The notes under the pieces were generated by a model, which ran no database searches, was not told the origin of the DNA, and was given only the letters and a program-made list of their open reading frames with translations. A DNA stretch of 64,000 nucleotides from Saposhnikovia divaricata (taxonomy: Eukaryota > Streptophyta > Magnoliopsida > Apiales > Apiaceae). The position numbers and the translations under genes were made by a program. Below are positions 45,972 to 55,764 of the stretch, one piece after another. Where the stretch lies: the NCBI GenBank assembly GCA_036435485.1, contig CM071596.1, forward strand, positions 14,040,001-14,104,000, given 5' to 3'. Each line of letters opens with the position of its first letter. Positions within the stretch are counted from its first letter, which is position 1.

Positions 45972-46513
45972 TGTTGTGGAATAAAAAGTAGGGTTATAGA
46001 ATTGCGGCTAGGGTTCGTGAGCTTCGTGCTTTAATGGCTGCGCTTGCGTTATCGTGACCTAATTCGGGTCCTCACAAGATGCCTACGTATCTCAGAGTTG
46101 AGAATCAAGCCAAAAACGTAGTTCTAGGATGAGGGGTCTGGCCCTTTATAGAGGCTGTGGGAGCCTTAGAATTATAGTACGTTTTGGAGACTTGGTGGAT
46201 AAGTCACCGTAATTGAGGAAGGTTCTGACTCCTTCCTTTTAGGAATTAGTTTCCATGTCGAATTAGGTGCCTTGGAGGCTACACAATATCCTGGGGATAT
46301 TCTAGGACGTTCTTGGTTTCTAGAACGTTCCTGGTTTGTGGATAAGACCCATGTTAGGGATAGGCTTTTACCGGGCGTCCCCGGTTTGGGCCGTTCTTTT
46401 GGGCCTGACCATTAATTACGAATTTAGTGCCCAACTAGGGTTTTGGGCCATATTTACGGGCCAATAAATGTCACATTAATTATGCCTTTAAGGGTTATTT
46501 TTTACCCATATCA
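45972..46513 (-). repeat. 5' LTR of the gypsy element (542 bp)
   Basis: Four differences in 542 bp from the other LTR (0.74%). It carries the CACAAGATGCCTACGTATCT block common in plant Tat-type LTRs. Confidence 0.93.
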
Positions 46514-47010
46514 GAAGTGAATTTTAAAAAGAAAATTATAATCTAAAATGGATTTAATTAAAAAAGATTGTATCATAATTGAATTTAAAAAAAATTATAA
46601 TCTTAAAATATATATTTAAAAAAAGTTGTATTATAATTAAATTTTATTTATTTTTTATTAGTAATAAAAAAATCATATTTACTATTTGGCCTCTATAGAT
46701 CAGATTGAATGATTTTACAATCCACGTCAAACTCATAAAATTATCTTTAATTTAGTGATGTTTTAATAAGAATTTTTTATTGTTATTTGTCTTTATTTAT
46801 TTTTTTGTTTTTGTGTAAGATTATATTGAGATGGTATATCAAAATCATTGTTTATAATTTTTTTTTGTTTATTTTCCATTGCATTACAAAATACTTTTTT
46901 TAAGTTTTAATTTTTGAAGTATAATACCTGAGTATACTTTTGATGATAATTGTTTAGCATTTTTAATAGTTTTGTTCTCTTTAAATGTTAAGAATAATAT
47001 ATTTGGATTC

Positions 47011-47041
<31 letters not shown>

Positions 47042-48252
47042 TTAAATATATGTAAACTTATCTTGAAAAAAAATAATTCAATAAATATATTGATAAGTAA
47101 AATATATATCAAATTGGTCGGCCCCTATGAAGCAAAATGTATATTCTACAAACACAATGAAATGAAACGAAAACAAAACATGGTAACTATTTTTACAAGG
47201 AAACAATTACCAAGTTTTCAAATTTCAGTTTTCTTTTCAAATTTTTTTTTTTCTGAACATTACATTCTTATTTATAATATTTTGTACTTTCCAAATATAT
47301 CATAAGTAAACGACATAAAATGTTAAATTTTATAATTTTAGTTGCTAAAACTAAAATTATAAGGCATCCATATTAATTAGATGTGGATGAGTTTTTTCAA
47401 ATAAAAAAACGTTCGAATTTACAAATTATAAGGAATCCATGTAGTATTCCATTTTCCAGTAGGATTATTTGAAATTAGTATTCCATTTTCCAGTAGGATT
47501 ATTTGAAATTACTAAATTGTGACGTCACAGACATCATCATTAATCAGGTCAACACGACCTTCTAACAACCCTAGTTTTGTTTCCTTGAAACACAACAACT
47601 CAAATTTTGTCTTTTCTTTCTCTGAGTTCTTAGTATCTTACAAAAGTAAACGCCATTATCCACCGCCCGTTCCCTTTTTATAACACATTAATGCCCTAAT
47701 ATTATTGATCGTCTAATATTTGTTTTACCAAAAAAAAGTAAACGATAGAGTATTTAAATTTATGTGCCCTCCATATTTTATATATACTAGCTTTAAATCG
47801 GTGCATGCACGTGTTACTTTTATCATTTTGTTTTGTTAAGTTTTCTTTTGGATTTTATTACAAATGTTTTGTGTTTTTATTTTAAATTCTTTTTCACATA
47901 TTATAAAAATAAAATATTGTGTTATAATTATATCCTTATATATAATAAGCGTAAGTGGAATTTTATCCATAATTTTGGGTTGGTAAAATAATTCCAATCG
48001 TCGAATCTAATATTTTTAAAAATAGATGAAAAGAAAATTATAATCTAAAAAGGATATTTTGAAACTGTTGCATTAGAAGTGAATTTTAAAAATAAAATTA
48101 TAATCTAGAATGGATATAATTAAAAAAAAGGTTGTATCACAATTGAATTTTAAAAAAAAATTATAATCGTAAAAGATATATTTAAAAAAGGTCATATTAG
48201 AATTGAATTTTATTTACTTTTTATTAGTATTAAAAAAAAAAATCATATTTAC

Positions 48253-49052
48253 AACTCATTAATTCTGAATTAAGTGTATTCTCATAAACTTTCGGTGGAA
48301 AAGTAGAGAATTCTCTCTCTCCTTCCTCTCCTTCTTGTTCATCTATCAGAGTCTCTTCCCCTCCGGCGGTGGTTTATCCACCGGCCGGAGGCCTTTTCCT
48401 GTCTAATTTTCGATTCCTTTCAATAATAATCCTCCTTTGGTGAGGATTGCGAGTGTTTTTGGGTTTTTCTCTCCTCTTGTGGGAGCTTGTTTTCCTCTCC
48501 TCTTGTGGGAGCTTGTCATGTTTGGTTTGTTTGTTACTTTGATGATGCTTTGGGGGATCTGGAATGTCCGCATCAAAGCTGGGAAGCTGACGAATATTGC
48601 AAAAGCTCACCACTCACAACCAAAGATAGTTCATCATCTATTAGGGGTTTTTACTTTCGGCATGTCTATAGCTGTTAACCGGCATGTAGATAGTTGTGGT
48701 ATTACCCATCCTTGGGAGGTTCCTATTTTCGGCATGTCTATAGCTGGTATTCGGCATGTAGATAGCTGGAGTGGAATTCCAACTTAGGCTTCTGAACACT
48801 GCGGTATCAATTACGCGACGTGGTCAATTGTAACTTCGCTGCTCTCAGGGATGTTGGCACAGTTTGGATCATTTCGGATGTCTTCGAATTCATTTTTAGA
48901 TTCAAGAACTAGTAAGTTCAATTTGTTAAACGATGAGAAAACAATTTATTTGTTTTTCAATCTCGTCATATTGACAGTCGGGGGTTTGTCCCACTGTTTT
49001 ATGCTGTATTGGTTTGATTTATGAATATATCCTCCTGCATTTCGTCAAAAAA
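48253..49052 (+). mobile_element. LINE-like or other poly(A) retroposon (~800 bp)
   Basis: Flanked by aatcatatttac (48241-48252 and 49053-49064). The empty site is at 46671-46682 in copy 1. It ends in an eight-A run after TTCGTC. The 5' part is GC-rich (GGCGGTGGTTTATCCACCGG region near 48365-48385) like plant LINE leaders. Inside are a ~25-bp duplication of CTCTCCTCTTGTGGGAGCTT and a 72-bp-spaced duplication of TTTCGGCATGTCTATAGCTG (48655, 48727). No reverse transcriptase: deleted LINE or SINE-like. Confidence 0.65.
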
Positions 49053-49287
49053 AATCATATTTACTATTTGGCCTCTATCTTATCGTAAGATCTATAAATC
49101 AGATTTGAATGATTTTACAATCCACGTCAAGCTTATAAAATTATCTTTAATTTAGTGATGTTTTAATAATTATTATTCAAATGAAAACAAACAGAATCTC
49201 AAGAGAAAATTTAGTTTCAATTTTTTACAATAATCCTATTAGTCCTACATTGAAAATGTTATTCAATGTAGAAAATCTTATTAAATA

Positions 49288-49489
49288 CTCCCTCTGTCCC
49301 AACGAATCAGAGGGCTCGACACGTATTTTATAACTCATTTTAAAACTCTTATAAAGTATAAAGTATAGTTCCATAATCTATTTTTAAATTTTTTCTCTTC
49401 TAAATAAAAATTTAATGTTTAAATTTTTATTTTAAAAATAAGTTATGCAATGCTGAAAACATCTAAAGAAATGGGTGAGATAGAGAGAG
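49288..49489. mobile_element. Stowaway-like MITE
   Basis: CTCCCTCTGTCCC at the left, GATAGAGAGAG at the right, TA on both sides (49286-49287, 49490-49491). Diverged ends, non-coding. Confidence 0.6.
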
Positions 49490-50057
49490 TATGATTTAAA
49501 TTATTGATATATACCTTTCCGTATTTCAATATAAAAACACTTCTTAGTTTATAACATATTAAAATATAAAAAAAATATGCTAGATCCAACAATTTTCATC
49601 TATTTATTTTAAGATCTAAGACGGAGGACCAGACTACCGATTATTGATTACCGGACGAAATCCCTCTTACACTTATTATTAAAATTGTATTTGGTTGTTA
49701 GTAGAACTATCTTCAAATAACAACAAGGTTATTTTGATAATCAAAACCAATTATAAGTAGAATTCATAAATTGAATAGAATTTTCAACCTAAAAAAAAAG
49801 TCAATTAATTCTTCTCTATTTCGTTTCTGCATAGATTTTATTGGAAAATAATTGTTAAACCATCACTAAATTAAAGATTATTTTGTTAATTTTACGTGGG
49901 CTAATAAATCATCAAAATCAAATTTTAAGAATTCAATATAGAGCACAAATATTAAATTGAATGTGTAAAATCTTATTTACATATATCAATTTTTTTAACA
50001 ACCATTTGATATGTAAATTAATTATATATAAAATTTAAAAAACTTTATATAGTTATA

Positions 50058-50100
50058 GATATTATAAAAGGAGCCGTGCGTTGCACAAATTATAAACTAG
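50058..50100. other. Helitron-like terminus (tentative)
   Basis: GGAGCCGTGCGTTGCAC followed ~15 bp later by AACTAG recalls the hairpin-plus-CTAG 3' end of Helitrons. ATATACTAG.TTTAAATCGG with GCATGCACGTG near 36548 and 47785 could be the matching 5' ends. Not enough to call an element. Confidence 0.25.
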
Positions 50101-50889
50101 TATATTATAAATTTTCTAAAGGATATACGTTATTTTTAAATAATTATCATTGAATTTGCTGACGAGCATTTTATAAATATTGGTTTTTTTATGTTTTTAA
50201 GTTTGTGAATTGTCAGTGGTTTATTTAAAGCTGGTTTTCTTTTTTTAAAGATGGGTGGTATTATGTGACTTTGCTATGTATTTTGATTGTTATTTGTCTT
50301 TATTTATTTTTTTGTTTTGGTGTAAAATTATATTGAGATAGTATATCAAATCATTGTTTTGGGATTATAATTTTTATTTGTTTATTTTTCATCGCATTAC
50401 ATAATCCTTTTTTTATTTTTTACTTTTTGAAGTATAATATGTGAGTATACCTTTGATGATAATTTTTTTAGCATTTGGTATAGTTTTGTTTTCTTTAAAT
50501 ATTAAGAATAATATATTTGGATTCTATTTGTATATATTTATTCTTAAATATATGTAAACTTATCTTGAAAAAATATGATTCAGTACATATATTGATAAGT
50601 AAAAAATATATCAAATTAGTCTGCCCCTGTTCTTTATGAATCAAAGTGTATACTCCACAAACACGACGAAATCAAACGAAAACATGGTAACTGCTTTTAC
50701 AAAGAAACAGTTACCATGTTTTCAAATTTCAAATTGTTTTTTCATATTTTTTTTTTCTAAATCTTACATTCTTTTTCATAATATTTTGTACCTTCCAAAG
50801 AAACTTAGTGGCATTTGAATCTAGGAATTCAAATGTATCACAAGTAAACGACATAAAATGTTAAATTTTATAATTTTAGTTGCTAAAAC

Positions 50890-52330
50890 ATATTTGCATT
50901 TGTTACGAAAATTTGTAACTCTGGTATTATGGCTTAGTCATTAATTCTCTGGTACTATGACTTGCTTCTCCTTAATTTTCTGGTACTGTACATGGCTTAA
51001 TTCTCCTTAATTTGCATCTCATAAGTCATAGTCAAGTTGTGAAATAGATGCAATGATAATCATGTTATACAAGATTTACAAACTTCAGTGGAACTTAGAA
51101 CTGATGAAATGAAGGTTTTTGATAATCGATCAGATAAAGTTTGTCGAAGAAATTGAGATCTAGATAGGAAAGAATTGCATCTTTAATACATGTCTGAAGA
51201 CAAATCATTCGAAAATAATTAAGGCACAAGAGACATAAATTCTTAATTAAATATATGTTGTTGGAGGAATTTCGTAACAACACGAAATCGGAGGTTTGCT
51301 GGAATAGTAGAGCGAATTAGATGAATGTGGCTATTTTTAGGGAATTAGGGTTTATGAAAAAAGAGGGGGCTGGACTTGACAGGTATCTCGATTTGTCTCG
51401 TGTATCGGTCATATCTTCTGCCAAGATACCTGCGTACCTATATATTTATATAGGATCAAGTCTAAGCAGTTCTGTGAAATTGATTTGTGTCTTATCGATA
51501 TCTTCCTAATTTGAAGAATATCGTTTGGAGATATTTTTCATTATTGATTAATTGAGATTGATTTTTTCTTCATTTCAGAGAGAGGATAAAACTTAGCGGT
51601 TAAGTAATAATTATTAATCTAAATTAATAATTAATAATTATTAGAAATTTAGGAGGTTATTAGACATTCCAAAAATATGGCATAACAACTAGCCCCCAAT
51701 TCTTCAGTGTAGCTTGCAGCAATGGAGAACTAAGAATTCTTCAAGCTTCCAAATTTCATGAGTCGCTGAAAAAACTGAAAGTAGATGATTAGAAAAACAC
51801 TTAGAGTACCACTGTGCTCGTTAGGTGTATGCGGATGCAAGTTTGATAGCATTTGATGACCAATACTATAAGATATATATTTACCAAGGTTTTCAAATGT
51901 GCGAGCATAAATAATATTTTTGAAATTCTTTGCTATCCTTGTTGTCTAGTTAGGACCTTGGCATTTGTACATATCTCGAATTGGCATACACACTTTTCAA
52001 GTGTCTGATGCAACCACATAAGAATATGTCTGGAGGAGTCTTCACTGAGAGATGTAATACTGGCTGTTAGTCACAGAGGCATGCCTGAATACATCTAATA
52101 ACAAGCCTAAGTATGTGTAATGCTATGCATTACCTACATGACCTCTTAACTGAGGGAACCTCTAGTTGTAGAGTTTCTATTTGTTCTGTACTTGTAATAG
52201 GCATCAAATTCTAGTTGTGTTACTGTAATTATAAAGTCAAGAATAATGCTTGAAAGAAGTTCCAAGGTTCATGCCTCAAGCAAGGAGATAAAGACTGCCA
52301 AATAATCACAGTTGGGATTTGAAGAATTGA
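50890..52330. other. Unassigned DNA left of element D LTR motif cluster
   Basis: No gene recognised. The 5' end of the element D LTR lies somewhere in its right part, but without the partner LTR I cannot place it. Confidence 0.4.
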
Positions 52331-53219
52331 AGAAATGAAGAATTTGCCTAAGTACCAATTCGAGAAGTACATTTGTCTATTCGAGAAGACTAGCATTCGA
52401 GAAGTCTGGAGTTCGATATCTCAGAAGACACTATTCGATATCTCTCAATATGCTATTCGATATCTCAGGGATTCGATATGTCAAAATGCTCTATTCGATA
52501 TCTCAAGGAGTCCCAGAGAAAAGAGCTATTCGAGAAGTGATTCGATATGTCAAGATAACACTATTCGAGAACTCAGAGTTATCGATCAAGTCAACTCCAG
52601 TTCTCGAATCACTCACTTAGTCACTTCTCGAATACATTCTTGAGGACAAAATACTGAAGAATTGTACAAGTCAGAAACCTGCAACAAGCCAGCACACTTT
52701 ATTTGACTCTGTCCTATAAAGCATGCTGGAAAGCCTACAAAGAAGCTTGGAGAGATAAGACAAGGGACAAGGAGCTGAAGAAGTGGATCTAAACAGGCTT
52801 TTCAAAGTCAAATCTGTAGCCGTTTGGACTCTTACTAAAATGAGATAGACAGACTGGAAAGTGCTTTTGTTTTACCTACCTCATTTGTAGCAAGTGGGTG
52901 TATCCATGTCTATAAGGATACAGCCTCACTTCCTTAGCTGTTAAGGTTTTGAAGTTTCTCAAAAATATCCAGAAAATATCTCTCTGAGAAAAACGAAGCT
53001 GAGAATACTATCATTTGTATTCACAGATTGTAGCAAGATCTTTATCTAATAAAATATTAGATTAAAGTGATATTGTGTTGTGTTTGTGTTTAATTTTCCG
53101 CATCTTCATATTTCACACACTCATCACTTATCTTGCTGCAAAGATTCAAGACCGAAGAAAAATTCAAGAATCCATTCACCCCCCCCTCTGTATTCTTTTA
53201 CTGTATTCAATACTCAACA
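52331..53219 (+). repeat. 5' LTR of element D (left boundary uncertain)
   Basis: Ends CTCAACA at 53219, before the PBS. It holds the motif cluster 52358-52633, TATAAA at 52715-52720 and a long leader with an eight-C run near 53179-53186. Total LTR length unknown. Confidence 0.75.
52358..52720 (+). promoter_or_regulatory. LTR promoter of element D: ATTCGAGAA cluster plus TATA box
   Basis: Seven exact copies of ATTCGAGAA or TTCTCGAAT start at 52358, 52379, 52395, 52528, 52563, 52601(-) and 52625(-). Related ATTCGATATCTC copies lie between them (52410-52500). TATAAA is at 52715-52720, 82 bp after the last copy. Confidence 0.65.
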
Positions 53220-53221
53220 AG

Positions 53222-53233
53222 TGGTATCAGAGC
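53222..53233 (+). other. Primer binding site of element D
   Basis: TGGTATCAGAGC, exact match to the common plant copia PBS for initiator tRNA-Met, two bases after the LTR end. Confidence 0.92.
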
Positions 53234-53262
53234 AGGCTGTTTAATCTAAACAGAAAACGATC

Positions 53263-55764
53263 ATGAGTTCGAATACACCAAAGACTACAGGTACGGTAAA
53301 GGTCCCTAAGTTCGACAAAGAGAATTACAACCTCTGGAAAATAAAAATGCTGTTGTTCATCAAAGCTGCCAATCCTCTCTACCCTGACATTCTCAAGAAT
53401 GGTCCATTCATACCACAACAAGAAGTTGCTGAATCCACAGTGGGCGCAGTAGTCATTCCTAGATCATACGTTCCAAAAGAGCCATCCAAATGGACGGACT
53501 CAGAGAAGGAAAAGATTGCCCTAGACAGCCACCTCATGTTGTTAATCATAGACTCCTTGGATATGTCGATGTTTGCCAACGTAGCATCATGCAGATCAGC
53601 CAAGGACATGTGGAATCACATCGAGGTGTTATGTGAAGGGACAGAGGAGGTAAGAGAAAATAAGAAACAGATACTGGTCACACAGTATGAGGCGTTCATG
53701 GCACAGCCCAAGGAAAGTATCACTGATATGTTTGAAAGATTTCACAAGCTGGTGACTGAGCTCCAAATGAATGGGAAGGTTTACAGCACTAAGGAATTAA
53801 ATATGAAGTTTCTACTATCGTCACCAAACCATCTAGAGCAAAGGGTCATATCCCTAAGAGAAAGAGATTTGAACAAAGTCACGTATGATGTGCTCTATGG
53901 GGTTTTAAAGACACACGAGCTTGAGTTGCTTCAAAAGAGGGCTATCCAAGCTAACCAAGGCAGAATGATAAACACATCCTGTGCCTTGATTGTCAACAAA
54001 TCTATTCAAGACCTGGAAGCATCTACAAGTCAGCTGAGAATAGAAGAGATAGTAGATGATGAAGAAACTGAGGAAGTAGTGACTGAACCTGCTGATGACA
54101 AGGAAGAAGATGAGTTCTACACTCTTGAAGAGCTGGATGGCATGGAAAATACATCATATGCTTTTATGGCTAGAAAATTTCCAAACATCAGATTCAAGAG
54201 GAATCAGCCCTTCAAGCCTAGACCTCAAAATCATTCATTCAACAAGGGCAAGGCACCTATGAAAACAAACAAGAACAGATTCAAAACCAGCTATGTGGAT
54301 AGGTCATCTGTAAGATGTTACAGATGCAATGACCTAGGGCATTTTGCCAGTGAATGCAAGAAGCCTAAAAAGAAGGATAAGGAGTTTCTTGAGCTTGAAG
54401 CTAAGTATGAGGCCCTTCTAAAGAAGCAGACACCAGGTAAGGCTTACATAGCTGAAGGGAAGTGTTGGGATGATTCTGACAGTGATGGGGAAGAACAAGA
54501 ATTCTGCAACTATGCCTTGATGGCCAATTCCAAGGAAGAACCATCTGCATCAGACTCACAGGTACCATCTCTCACTACCATAGACTTGTCTGTTTCTGAA
54601 TATAAATCTTTGGTTGAACAACTATCCGTTGAGATGTTTAACATTCATACTAGTATGACTGCTGCTAATGAAGAAATTGCTAAACTGTCTACTAGGAATG
54701 AACTGTTAAATAAGAGAAATGAGGAACTAGAGCTAACTACTGTGCAATTAGAAAATCTTAAACAAGAGATTGAGTATCTAAAGAACAAAGTTCTATGTGC
54801 TAGTCAAGTTGAGAAAGCTCTTAGGGATGAATTAGCTGAAAATGAATTTAAGTTGAAAACATTTAAGAATTCCTCTAGTCTATTGCAGTCTTATCATGAG
54901 AAAAATCTAGCTAGACCTAAGGCTGCCATTGGACTTGATTATGACACTCTTAAACAGAGGAAAGGCTATGCAGTCATTGAAGATGACATTGTTGTTCAAG
55001 AGGAGGTGCCTCAGGTTTTGAAAAAGACTGAGAATCCAATATTTAAAACACCAACACTTGAGATTGATGAGGATGCCTTACTCATCAAGCAAATGTTGGA
55101 GGATGAAGATGAGGCACAATCAAATGAACAACAAGCATCCTCTGAGAGTAAGAATGTCAAAACCAAAGCCAAGGAGCCAGTAGGAGGTAGACCTAGACTT
55201 GAGAACCCTGTAAATTTTGTTTCAGCTGGAAATTATGAGACTAAGAAGAAAGTGACTAATAAGAGACCAAACAGGAATGGCAAATTAGGGATTAACAAAG
55301 ATAACAACTATGCTTATGTGCCAAATGCCCCTAGGAAAGTTTGTCAAAACTGTTTTAGCTCTAATCATTTAACTCATGCTTGCAAGAAACCATCTGGTAG
55401 TGTTGCTAAACCATTCTATGATTGCTCTGTGCCTTTAAGACATAGAGACTCTCCTTTCTGTGATAAACTTGATTGTATGCCATGTAACATGAATGTGATG
55501 ACTAGTTGTTTTAATTTGAGAAGACAATTCATGGAGGGCTGTATCAATCATAATGTTCACACACACTACACAAGGACAAAGTCTTCAAGTCCTCCTAAAG
55601 TTAGGAAGGTACCTCTGTCACCTAAGTCTAAGAACTCTGATTCTAAGACTCCCAACAGTGACAAGAAGACCAACATCAAGAAGACTGATAAGCATGCTGA
55701 TTTTGATAAAACTGTCACTAAGTCACATGGACCCAAACTCGTTTGGGTACCAAAGAAGAAGTAA
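53263..55764 (+). CDS. gag: Gag of Sirevirus D (833 aa)
   Basis: Capsid/nucleocapsid precursor. Copia gag domain in the first ~230 residues (MWNHIE, then LQMNGKVYSTKELN), CX2CX4HX4C zinc knuckle at 352-365, coiled-coil stretch at ~446-543, a second CX2CX4HX4C at 694-707, then CX4CX2C from residue 733 as in element A. Ser/Lys-rich tail ending LVWVPKKK. First ATG after the PBS, 29 nt downstream. Intact. Overlaps pol in the -1 frame at the same relative place as in A. Confidence 0.94.
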   Translation: MSSNTPKTTGTVKVPKFDKENYNLWKIKMLLFIKAANPLYPDILKNGPFIPQQEVAESTVGAVVIPRSYVPKEPSKWTDSEKEKIALDSHLMLLIIDSLDMSMFANVASCRSAKDMWNHIEVLCEGTEEVRENKKQILVTQYEAFMAQPKESITDMFERFHKLVTELQMNGKVYSTKELNMKFLLSSPNHLEQRVISLRERDLNKVTYDVLYGVLKTHELELLQKRAIQANQGRMINTSCALIVNKSIQDLEASTSQLRIEEIVDDEETEEVVTEPADDKEEDEFYTLEELDGMENTSYAFMARKFPNIRFKRNQPFKPRPQNHSFNKGKAPMKTNKNRFKTSYVDRSSVRCYRCNDLGHFASECKKPKKKDKEFLELEAKYEALLKKQTPGKAYIAEGKCWDDSDSDGEEQEFCNYALMANSKEEPSASDSQVPSLTTIDLSVSEYKSLVEQLSVEMFNIHTSMTAANEEIAKLSTRNELLNKRNEELELTTVQLENLKQEIEYLKNKVLCASQVEKALRDELAENEFKLKTFKNSSSLLQSYHEKNLARPKAAIGLDYDTLKQRKGYAVIEDDIVVQEEVPQVLKKTENPIFKTPTLEIDEDALLIKQMLEDEDEAQSNEQQASSESKNVKTKAKEPVGGRPRLENPVNFVSAGNYETKKKVTNKRPNRNGKLGINKDNNYAYVPNAPRKVCQNCFSSNHLTHACKKPSGSVAKPFYDCSVPLRHRDSPFCDKLDCMPCNMNVMTSCFNLRRQFMEGCINHNVHTHYTRTKSSSPPKVRKVPLSPKSKNSDSKTPNSDKKTNIKKTDKHADFDKTVTKSHGPKLVWVPKKK

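Larger units (their letters stand above)
36876..46513 (-). mobile_element. Ty3/gypsy element (Tat-like), 9638 bp, internally deleted
   Basis: Two 542-bp LTRs with four differences, TSD gaagt (36871-36875, 46514-46518), PBS and polypurine tract present, minus orientation. An intact gag-protease ORF is followed by partial RT, RNase H and a second RNase H-like region; integrase and the RT N-terminal half are missing. Two RNase H regions point to the Tat/Ogre lineage. It must be mobilised in trans if at all. Confidence 0.92.
35794..47345. repeat. Segmental repeat copy 1 (carries foldback and gypsy insertions)
   Basis: The sequence outside 36047-36458 and 36876-46518 matches 47371-50889 in the same order. 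Landmarks: CCAGTAGGATTATTTGAAAT, CTAACAACCCTAGTTTTGTT, GGTGCATGCACGTGTTA, TTTACAATCCACGTCAA and TTTATAATTTTAGTTGCTAA. Original unit about 1.5 kb. Confidence 0.75.
47371..50889. repeat. Segmental repeat copy 2 (carries retroposon and MITE-containing insertion)
   Basis: Matches copy 1 in order. Extra DNA: 48253-49064 (retroposon plus second TSD copy) and about 49169-50287. It retains empty sites for the foldback (47675-47682) and for the gypsy element (gaagt at 48076-48080). Confidence 0.75.
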
